Source of the DNA: Mucilaginibacter gossypii
Lineage (GTDB): Bacteria; Bacteroidota; Bacteroidia; Sphingobacteriales; Sphingobacteriaceae
DNA length: 64,000 nucleotides
NCBI RefSeq assembly: GCF_900100945.1
Contig: NZ_FNCG01000016.1
Span: 62,001 to 126,000 of the forward strand
Direction of reading: 5' to 3'
In this document: positions 27,151 through 33,828 of the stretch, one piece after another
Layout: each line of letters begins with the position of its first letter
Numbering within the stretch: position 1 is the first letter of the stretch
Position numbers and translations under genes: made by a program
Notes under the pieces: generated by a model
Database searches by the model: none
What the model saw: only the letters and a program-made list of their open reading frames with translations
What the model was told of the DNA's origin: nothing

Positions 27151-27957
27151 CTATGCTACTTTTAATTTAATGATACTGATTGCCCCGCTAAGCGGTTTGC
27201 TGTACGTATTTATTTCGCCATTAATGAGTTGCACGCGGCTTTGTAAATTTTTAAGACCAAAGCCCTGCTTAACATCGCCCATATTAAAGCCTTTGCCGTT
27301 ATCCTTAAACTCCATAATGAGGTAACCGGCTTGTAAGGCCATATTAAGGTTTATGACCGTAGCTTCCGAGTGTTTGATAGCATTACCAAACAACTCCTGG
27401 GCTATGCGGTACAGTGCCAGTTCAATTTCATTAGAGAAGCGCTTGTCGGCAAAATTTTTAGTGAAATTAACTTTGATATGGGTGTTGTTTTCCACCTTGG
27501 TACACAGCGCCTCAACAGCAATCAGCAATCCATAGTCGGTAAGTATAGGAGGCAGGACGTTTTGTATAATGTTCCTGATCTCCTGGATGCACTCATCGGC
27601 CAGTTTGCGGGTATCTATCAGCAGGGGTTGGCTTACCTCGCTCACGCAATTTTTGTCCAGCCGGTGCAGGTTAAGCTTGATTGCCGAAAGCACCTGCCCA
27701 ACGCTGTCGTGCAGGTCTTCGGCCAGGCGTCTGCGCTCACTTTCCTGGGTTTCAAAAACAGCGTTCATTAAATCTGTTTGCCGTGCATCATGCATGGCGC
27801 GTAACTCTGCCTGGTTTTTTAGCATCCTTCGCTGGTAAATAATCACGAAGAAAAATAAAAAGCCGATCAATATAACAACTACGAGTGTCCCGATGATGAG
27901 TACCGGGATTAAGCCATTTTGGGTTATCTCTAAAATAAGGCTGTTATACATGATCAT
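27151..27957 (-). CDS. HisKA_3 sensor histidine kinase
   Basis: A kinase of 268 residues from the ATG at 27957; a frame from 27996 overlaps the preceding gene by 25 bp and I consider it less likely. One membrane helix lies near the N-terminus and residues are mostly cytosolic. The dimerisation/phosphotransfer box is RRRLAEDLHDSVGQVLSAIKLN, with the phospho-His at residue 96 of the longer frame; the ATPase part has ELFGNAIKHSEATVINL, FKDNGKGFN and GFGLKNLQSRVQLINGE. It has almost no periplasmic domain, so the adjacent seven-helix protein may supply the sensing part. It pairs with the NarL-type regulator 51 bp downstream. Confidence 0.92.
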   Translation of the reverse strand: MIMYNSLILEITQNGLIPVLIIGTLVVVILIGFLFFFVIIYQRRMLKNQAELRAMHDARQTDLMNAVFETQESERRRLAEDLHDSVGQVLSAIKLNLHRLDKNCVSEVSQPLLIDTRKLADECIQEIRNIIQNVLPPILTDYGLLIAVEALCTKVENNTHIKVNFTKNFADKRFSNEIELALYRIAQELFGNAIKHSEATVINLNMALQAGYLIMEFKDNGKGFNMGDVKQGFGLKNLQSRVQLINGEINTYSKPLSGAISIIKLKVA

Positions 27958-27971
27958 AATATGCAAACCTG

Positions 27972-28619
27972 CTATGCCTTTTTTTGTGGCTTGCAAAGTA
28001 ATGCAACAGAGTATATTAGATTCGTAATAATATTAGTTATGCTAAAGATAACATAATAATCTGCTTTATCCTTATCAGGTATCTTGCTAAAAAGCATAAA
28101 TAAAAAGATATTGACTGCTGAGTAAAATAGCACGCCTGAATTAAACCAAAATAAACCTTGTTTTTCAATATGAATAAAGGTTTGTGGATTTAAAAGCTGA
28201 TAGAAGTATATAAGCGACAATACTATTAGTAAAAGACTTGATGCTGTATTCGAAACCGATGGATAATCGAAAGGATGCCTCGCATAATACAATACAATAC
28301 TCATTGTCGAAGCTGCTAATATTAATGTTGTTATTTTCAGTATCGAATTTCTAAACAAATTATAGTAGATAATACCAAAGAAAATAATGCTAATTGTAAC
28401 ATAAACATGAAGTAATGGATTGGTGTTTAATGGATGTCCTGTATATGGTTTGAAAGCGAAAGCCAACCATTGACCAAAATCAAAAAGACTTGATATTAGC
28501 AAAAATAGTGACAATGTTTTCATTAGTCTATCCAACCCCTTGTAATTATAGGCAGCGGCCAATAGCGGGACAACGCCAGAAATTACTGATATTTTAGATA
28601 ATAATAGGGCGACATCCAT
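27972..28619 (-). CDS. Seven-helix integral membrane protein, putative signal sensor
   Basis: A 215-residue protein with about seven hydrophobic segments over its whole length (VALLLSKISVISGVVPLLAAAY, then LSLFLLISSLFDFGQWLAFAF, and so on to NIITNLIYSVALLCK). It has no enzymatic motif and I recognise no named family, although similar small membrane proteins precede kinases in other Bacteroidota. It lies between the PCPG-motif gene (18 bp) and the histidine kinase (overlapping or adjacent), which suggests it works with the kinase as receptor or anchor. Confidence 0.75.
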   Translation of the reverse strand: MDVALLLSKISVISGVVPLLAAAYNYKGLDRLMKTLSLFLLISSLFDFGQWLAFAFKPYTGHPLNTNPLLHVYVTISIIFFGIIYYNLFRNSILKITTLILAASTMSIVLYYARHPFDYPSVSNTASSLLLIVLSLIYFYQLLNPQTFIHIEKQGLFWFNSGVLFYSAVNIFLFMLFSKIPDKDKADYYVIFSITNIITNLIYSVALLCKPQKKA

Positions 28620-28637
28620 GGTGTTTAGGATAGATAT

Positions 28638-29126
28638 CTAATCGTTTGTAAGTATATTTTGTGGGCATCCAGATGTTCCAGGGCATGGCATAGCCTGTTC
28701 ACCAACAATATTGTCATTTTGGGCTGTCATGAGTGCGAAGGTTTGAACACCTTTGGCAGACTCTTTAGCCACTGCTGATTTATTGCCTGGAAGTTGATCT
28801 TCTCCATCAGCCGTTACCCCAGTGATTATAAAATGCTGCTGCCCGCTAACATTGGCGATAACAGATAAAAGGAAATTGCTTACAGAAACCCAAAACTTTT
28901 GCCAGCTATTAAGTTTTTGATCGTTGGCATAATAGATACGGATGCCCATGCAGCCATCTTGCTTTAATATGGTGTTTAATATTTCCTGTCCGAAAAATTG
29001 TGATATGATATCTTTTGGATTACGATGCCTGTGATTCTTTGTCCATTCGGCGGCCAGGTTGATATCAATCGGTGCGCCTTCTTTTCCGGTGATAGGTGAT
29101 GAAGGTCTTCTTTCTTGTGTTTCCAT
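28638..29126 (-). CDS. Uncharacterised protein ending in PCPGTSGCP motif
   Basis: A 162-residue protein starting at METQERRPSS (ATG 29126; an open frame extends to 29189 but its extra 21 residues are not protein-like). It has no export signal. It is predicted soluble, with one hydrophobic strand pair (FWVSVSNFLLSVIANVSG, FIITGVTADG). The C-terminus is MPCPGTSGCPQNILTND, containing a Cys-Pro-Gly-x-x-Gly-Cys-Pro motif that recurs almost exactly in the divergent gene at 29482. It is first in the operon with the seven-helix protein and two-component system. Function is unknown; the motif may bind metal, form a disulfide, or be a modified or cleaved tail. Confidence 0.7.
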   Translation of the reverse strand: METQERRPSSPITGKEGAPIDINLAAEWTKNHRHRNPKDIISQFFGQEILNTILKQDGCMGIRIYYANDQKLNSWQKFWVSVSNFLLSVIANVSGQQHFIITGVTADGEDQLPGNKSAVAKESAKGVQTFALMTAQNDNIVGEQAMPCPGTSGCPQNILTND

Positions 29127-29481
29127 AAAAAATAATAGCGTGTAGGGATTTTTTTGTATAAAACTAATACTAATAAGTATCTCTCTCAATGAGATGCCCC
29201 GGCCATATAGGTTATGATAGGTTTTTGGTTTGGTTTTATGTTGTTGGTTATTAATGAATTACAAATTATATGCGTTTTATTACCCGCGTATTATACGTAT
29301 TTTTACGTATCAGAAACTGTAATCTTACGTGGCATGAAATTGCTGGTTATATAGGTCTTTTGCGCTTAAATAATCCTGTTTTTCAGGATGCAAAAAAGTT
29401 TTTAATATAATATCTGAATATGGATATTGTTTATTAAATTGCTTTTGATAATAATATCACAAAAACCTTAACCTCAATTTT
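29127..29481. other. Divergent control region of the PCPG genes
   Basis: These 355 bp separate two divergent PCPG-motif genes. They hold the palindrome at 29293-29310, almost central (about 176 bp from one start codon and 180 bp from the other), and A/T-rich DNA. I see no open frame of note, no tRNA and no repeat. Confidence 0.6.
29293..29310. promoter_or_regulatory. ATACGTA-N4-TACGTAT palindrome, putative regulator site
   Basis: A perfect 7-bp inverted repeat with a 4-nt spacer in the middle of the divergent region. A sister site, AAACGTA-N4-TACGTTT, lies at 30489-30506. The shared core ACGTA-N4-TACGT suggests one dimeric regulator, most simply the NarL-type protein encoded at 26443. Confidence 0.5.
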
Positions 29482-30417
29482 ATGAAACAAGAAATGCTAA
29501 TTACACAGATCAGCCCTGATCAGGTAGGCGAGTTCATCAGCGAAAGCTTTTATCAAGAGTTAACCGAAAATTTTCAGCAAAAATTCCCTACAGAAGTTAA
29601 ATCGGTAATGCTTAGCCGCACAGCTGTTGAAACTGTTTTAAGCGGCGAAAACGTATCCGGTATCAAGTTTATGAACGGCCTTGAAGATGCCAATGATCCT
29701 TCATCAAGAATGTTGATACTGATCCCCTGTAATTACACAGTAACTGCCAGTTTACCTAATTCCATTATCAACCAGCATGGTTTTATGACTAACACTGGTG
29801 AAGTTATTTCATTAGAAAGAACATGGCAGGTATTATTTAATCATGTATTGAATTTTAAAAAGCTTGATCCGACTATGGCTTATACACAAATTAACCGCGG
29901 ATCGTTCATGGGAAGAGAAATATTAACCGAACTCGTATGTAGCACAAAAGTAAATAACTTGGTCTATCACTTCGGGCACAGTATTGATGCTGACTACTCT
30001 TATAAAGCAATTATACACCCTGAAAGCAATATGTTTTTAATAGGAGATCAATCATATCCGTGTCCAGGTTCAACAGGTTGCCCAACTACAGGCAAAGACC
30101 CATGCGCCCTTACCCGTATTACAACTACTATGTTAGGCACCGAAGCCGAAGGCCAGTTAAATACACTGCGCGCGTTCCGCGATAAAATACTAACCGATAA
30201 GTTTAGTGGTGTGGAAGTTGAGAAATATTACACCATTTCTGCATCGCTGCTGGAAGCTCTTGACAAAACACCAAACCAAGAGGCGATATTTAAAGGCCTG
30301 TACGATAAATATATTGCTACTTCGCTTAACGCGATAAACCAAAATGATGAGGAAACTGCTTTTGCCTTGTTCCAAGAAGCTATGCAGCACCTCACCGAAA
30401 CGTATCTGTATCAATAA
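29482..30417 (+). CDS. Uncharacterised PCPG-motif protein with degenerate CFI-box-like domain
   Basis: A 311-residue protein without signal peptide. Residues 1-190 are an unrecognised domain (ISPDQVGEFISESFYQELTEN at the start). PCPGSTGCP lies at 193-201, matching the tail of the divergent gene, and is followed by a third Cys (KDPCALT). Next comes LNTLRAFRDKILTDKFSGVEVEKYYTISASL, which looks like the FRD...YY..S pattern of CFI-box C-terminal domains, but where CFIATAAYG is expected the sequence reads CALTRITTTMLG. The final 60 residues are helical (ALFQEAMQHLTETY). Function is unknown. It is expressed away from the kinase operon and has its own terminator. Confidence 0.7.
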   Translation: MKQEMLITQISPDQVGEFISESFYQELTENFQQKFPTEVKSVMLSRTAVETVLSGENVSGIKFMNGLEDANDPSSRMLILIPCNYTVTASLPNSIINQHGFMTNTGEVISLERTWQVLFNHVLNFKKLDPTMAYTQINRGSFMGREILTELVCSTKVNNLVYHFGHSIDADYSYKAIIHPESNMFLIGDQSYPCPGSTGCPTTGKDPCALTRITTTMLGTEAEGQLNTLRAFRDKILTDKFSGVEVEKYYTISASLLEALDKTPNQEAIFKGLYDKYIATSLNAINQNDEETAFALFQEAMQHLTETYLYQ

Positions 30418-30436
30418 CAACCTAAAATGTGATTGC

Positions 30437-30470
30437 AAAGCGTCTTTCCTATTTGGGAGGGCGCTTTTTT
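30437..30470 (+). terminator. Terminator after 29482 gene
   Basis: AAAGCG and CGCTTT arms with an imperfect inner stem (TCTTTCC against GGGAGG) and a T6 tail, 20 bp past the stop codon. Confidence 0.7.
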
Positions 30471-30488
30471 GTTATATACTTTCCCTTT

Positions 30489-30506
30489 AAACGTAATTCT
30501 ACGTTT
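30489..30506. promoter_or_regulatory. AAACGTA-N4-TACGTTT palindrome, second putative regulator site
   Basis: A perfect 7-bp inverted repeat with a 4-nt spacer, about 194 bp before the ATG of the 612-residue gene. It shares the ACGTA-N4-TACGT core and the distance class with the site at 29293. Confidence 0.5.
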
Positions 30507-30521
30507 GGTTCATGTTGATGA

Positions 30522-30665
30522 TACGCTTTTATATCACGTACAAGCACAGGCTATAATAGCGTACTGGCAACGTTGATTGCGCAGCCGTTTTACCCAAACT
30601 TTGACACAGCAAATGAGCTGGACATCAGCCTGCTTGCGGTGGAGTATGCTGAAAATCCAGTTTAA
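30522..30665 (+). pseudogene. Possible gene remnant, 47-codon open tail without start
   Basis: A stop-bounded frame, 30522-30665, has no ATG but reads like protein: GYNSVLATLIAQPFYPNFD, then ANELDISLLAVEYAENPV and a stop. Codon choice resembles nearby genes. It could be the C-terminal end of a deleted gene, or part of a leader. I do not recognise the family. Confidence 0.3.
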
Positions 30666-30699
30666 AGAGTAAGCCGGTACAAATACTAATCAAAAACTT

Positions 30700-32538
30700 A
30701 TGAACTACATTATTAAAGGGAACCTTCGCGGTTTATTATGTTCAGATTGCGAACTGCCCGTTGCGGGTACATCGGTAAAAGTTTATCGCCCGTCCGATCA
30801 GCAAAATGAAACCCGGCTTGCTGTAGCCGATCCCAAACAAACCTTTCATCAGGTAAATGATGATGAACTGAAAGCCAAGGAACGGCTGTTCATCACCCAG
30901 GCCGATGTGCAGGAAAACGGCGATTTTACTATAGAAATCGATGGCGGCAAATCAGGCTATGAAGGCGGCAGTATTGATGTAGACTGGTATTGCGGCAACG
31001 TGCCTTTCAAAATTCCTTTGCCTAAAAAGGATCCGGCATTACAGTTCCACATTACTACGCTGCAACCCCTGTATAAAAGCAGCCAGGAAAGTGCTCAATA
31101 TGCGAGATTTGATTATAAAATAGATGCCAAATGGTTTTGCCGTATCCTTACCCTGTTGGATATTTGGGTAGTTTGCGGTTATGTAAACGATTGTGAAACC
31201 CAAAAGCCAATCCCCGGTGTTAAAGTTTTTGCTTATGATGTAGACCTGCTGCAAGACGACTATTTGGGCAACGCCTATACCGATAACAACGGCAAGTTCA
31301 CTATCGTATATCCTGGCGACAATTTTAGGAAAACCTTATTGCCATGGCTTAATGTAGAATGGCCTGCCGGACCTGATTATTATTTCAGGGTTGAAAGCTC
31401 ATCTGGCACTGTATTGTTAGCGGAAGACCGCACCCGCGGCCGCCAAAACGACAGGCACAACGCCAATAACTGTTTCTGCGTAAAGCTGTGTATTAAAGGC
31501 GGCGGCATTATTACCAGCGATACACCATGGTTTACTTCGGTAGGGAATTTCAGCATTACATCTGATATCGACGGCAGCGGTAAAACCCTCATCAGCAAAT
31601 TTGGAGCGGGTGGCACAGGTTACGGTTTCTTTGGTTCGGTTAAGCTGGGGGGCTACGCCACCAAGAAAGTGCCCACCGCGCCGGCCAGCCCGCTTTATTA
31701 CCGCTTTTTGTTTTCTACCGATAACGTGAACTTCAGCCCGGTAACCACCGCCCAGATGGAAACTACAGCCTTAAAAGTCGCCAGCCGGCAAATCACCTGG
31801 AATGGTACCACCGCATTTCAGGATGTAGTGATCGATATCAATCAACCGGCTTCTGTGCCCGATAGCGTACCGGTAGATAATTACCCTAACCCAATCCCGG
31901 ATCATGTGCTGCACCCGGATGTTAACGGCTGGGTACGGGTTGACCAACCCGCGCTTGATAATGGCTTTTATGGCTCGTTGTTTTACTTAAACACAACTAC
32001 CATCATCGGCGGCGGCGATGCCAGCGCCGGTTTAACGCCTGGTTTAGCTGTACCTGTGGCGGATCAGAAAAACGGCAGAATGTTATACATCCAATTTCAA
32101 ACTACTGACGATCCGGCTAATCCAGGCTCGCCAAACCTGAATACCCAATCGCTTATCGGCAAAATCTATGTGAATAACTGGAACGAAGTGAACCTGCTGA
32201 AGCTGGAAGAGCTTTTTGCCGGCGGAGGCAGCGGCTGCACTCCGGTAAGCGGAACCGCCCATGCCGATTACACAGTTGATCATGAACTGATTGCCAGCTG
32301 GTCGCTGGGTGTATGGTCAAACGCTACGGGTACGGTCAGCGGTTTGCCCAGTGGCACAACTCCGCGCGGAGATGCTAAGAAATTTGACATGGCCTCGCCG
32401 TCACCATTTGTTTTAACTCCACCTTTTAGCGCATGGCCCTCATGCGCCTATAGCCTAACCCTGACAACCTATCGCAAATTAACCACCGGCGAAATTAACG
32501 ACTGGGGAAAAACGAACCAGGTTATCTTTTGCAAGTAA
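30700..32538 (+). CDS. Large cysteine-containing protein with carboxypeptidase-regulatory-like domain
   Basis: A 612-residue protein that begins directly with MNYIIKGNLRGLLCSDCELPVAGTSVKVY and has no export signal, although it is built of beta-sandwich-type domains normally seen outside the cell. Two CarboxypepD_reg-like units are visible (about 1-90 and 160-215: GYVNDCETQKPIPGVKVFAYD...TDNNGKFTIVYPGDN). Cysteines cluster in CSDC, DWYCGN, WFCRI, NNCFCVKLC. The C-terminal half is glycine-, proline- and threonine-rich with few charges. A non-classical export route or intracellular shell role is possible. It follows the PCPG gene and carries the same upstream palindrome. Function is unknown. Confidence 0.65.
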   Translation: MNYIIKGNLRGLLCSDCELPVAGTSVKVYRPSDQQNETRLAVADPKQTFHQVNDDELKAKERLFITQADVQENGDFTIEIDGGKSGYEGGSIDVDWYCGNVPFKIPLPKKDPALQFHITTLQPLYKSSQESAQYARFDYKIDAKWFCRILTLLDIWVVCGYVNDCETQKPIPGVKVFAYDVDLLQDDYLGNAYTDNNGKFTIVYPGDNFRKTLLPWLNVEWPAGPDYYFRVESSSGTVLLAEDRTRGRQNDRHNANNCFCVKLCIKGGGIITSDTPWFTSVGNFSITSDIDGSGKTLISKFGAGGTGYGFFGSVKLGGYATKKVPTAPASPLYYRFLFSTDNVNFSPVTTAQMETTALKVASRQITWNGTTAFQDVVIDINQPASVPDSVPVDNYPNPIPDHVLHPDVNGWVRVDQPALDNGFYGSLFYLNTTTIIGGGDASAGLTPGLAVPVADQKNGRMLYIQFQTTDDPANPGSPNLNTQSLIGKIYVNNWNEVNLLKLEELFAGGGSGCTPVSGTAHADYTVDHELIASWSLGVWSNATGTVSGLPSGTTPRGDAKKFDMASPSPFVLTPPFSAWPSCAYSLTLTTYRKLTTGEINDWGKTNQVIFCK

Positions 32539-32640
32539 CCTGCATGTGAACGGGGGAAGAGGGTGCCGTTGCATGTCGGCGCCCTCTCATTTTATTAAAT
32601 CTGGGCATGGTTAGCCTACAATCGACATTGTGAAAAGTTC

Positions 32641-33597
32641 TTAAAATATCGCCTCCGCAATCCTTTTAGTAGGCCCGGCGTTACTCATGGTATAAAAATG
32701 CAGTACCGGTGCGCCAAAAGCAATCAGTTCTTTACACTGGTTAATCATCCATTCAATACCTACCTCTTTTACATCCTTTTCGGTGGCACAGGCGTGGATA
32801 GCATCGCTCAGATCTTCCGGAATATCAATATGGAATGTCTTTGACAGCGTAACCAATTGTTTTGATGATGTGATCGGTTTCAGCCCCGGAATAATAGGCA
32901 CATTGATACCGTTGGCCCGGCAACCATTTACAAACTCCTTGTATTTACCAATATCAAAAAACATCTGGGTTACAATGAACTGTGCACCCATTTCTACCTT
33001 TTGCTTCAGGTATTTAAAGTCGGTTTTAAGGTTCGGGGCTTCAAAATGCTTTTCGGGATAACCGGCTACGCCAATACAAAAGTTTGTTTTGGCTGTATTG
33101 CCATGGTCCTCATGCAAATAAATACCGTTGTTAAGGTTTACTACCTGCTGCAGCAAATCGGTAGCATAACAATGGCCATTAGGCGTAGGTACAAATGATG
33201 AATCGCCAAGGCGCGCATCGCCACGCAATACCAGTACGTTTTCGATACCTAAAAACTCTAATTCTATAAGGGCGTTCTCGGTTTCGTCTTTGGTAAAGCC
33301 GCCACAAAGCAGGTGGGGCACGGTATCAACCTTATACCTGTTCATGATAGCCGCGCAGATGGCAATAGTGCCCGGGCGTTTGCGGTACGATAGTTTCTCG
33401 AGCAAACCGCTTGGATGCTGCTTGTAAATAAAATCCTCGCGCAGGGTAGTAACATCAATAAACGGAGGTTTAAACTCCATCAGCGGATCAATAGCATTAT
33501 AGATGCCCTGGATACTTTGCCCCTTTAAAGGCGGGATCAGTTCAAAAGAAAAGAGTGTTTTGCCATTGGCGTTTGCTATATGTTCAGGTATTTTCAT
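32641..33597 (-). CDS. metF: Methylenetetrahydrofolate reductase
   Basis: A 318-residue FAD-dependent enzyme from the ATG at 33597 (MKIPEHIANANGKTLFSFELIPP); six extra upstream codons to 33615 are open but unlikely. Family motifs: FSFELIPP, DVTTLRED, HLLCGGFTKDETENALIELEFLGIENVLVLRGD (FAD site), GAQFIVTQMFFD and IPGLKPI. It reduces methylenetetrahydrofolate to methyl-THF, the methyl donor for MetH, encoded just upstream on the same strand. Both are probably controlled by the SAM-I riboswitch in front of metH; a repeat-rich 230-bp spacer lies between the two genes and could split or stabilise the message. Confidence 0.94.
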   Translation of the reverse strand: MKIPEHIANANGKTLFSFELIPPLKGQSIQGIYNAIDPLMEFKPPFIDVTTLREDFIYKQHPSGLLEKLSYRKRPGTIAICAAIMNRYKVDTVPHLLCGGFTKDETENALIELEFLGIENVLVLRGDARLGDSSFVPTPNGHCYATDLLQQVVNLNNGIYLHEDHGNTAKTNFCIGVAGYPEKHFEAPNLKTDFKYLKQKVEMGAQFIVTQMFFDIGKYKEFVNGCRANGINVPIIPGLKPITSSKQLVTLSKTFHIDIPEDLSDAIHACATEKDVKEVGIEWMINQCKELIAFGAPVLHFYTMSNAGPTKRIAEAIF

Positions 33598-33599
33598 TT

Positions 33600-33828
33600 G
33601 ACCCCTAACCCCCAAGGGGGAATTTTTTTATTTAAGTTTTATAATTACAATTTAAGTTCCCCTCTTGAGAGGGGGCGCGGTGGAATTGTGTGTTGGCGGG
33701 GTGTATTATGTGGCGTTTATTTTTCGCTCCGTTAACACACCCCTCCACCCCTCTCAAGAGGGGAATCGCACAAGCCCTCGCTTTGTCGTTTCTTCCCTTA
33801 CTCCCCCTTTAGGGGGCCGGGGGGCTAA
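33600..33828. repeat. REP-like nest of GC-rich palindromes between metH and metF
   Basis: Four G/C-rich palindromes: CCCCCAAGGGGG (33609-33620), CCCCTCTTGAGAGGGG (33661-33676), CCCCTCTCAAGAGGGG (33748-33763) and CCCCCTTTAGGGGG (33803-33816). The inner pair are inverted copies of a longer unit (CCCTCTTGAGAGGGG plus GGTGG flank); the outer pair are also inverted. Repeats of this kind are spread between genes in Sphingobacteriaceae genomes. The first copy immediately precedes the metF start, and the last one overlaps the metH stop. Confidence 0.75.
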
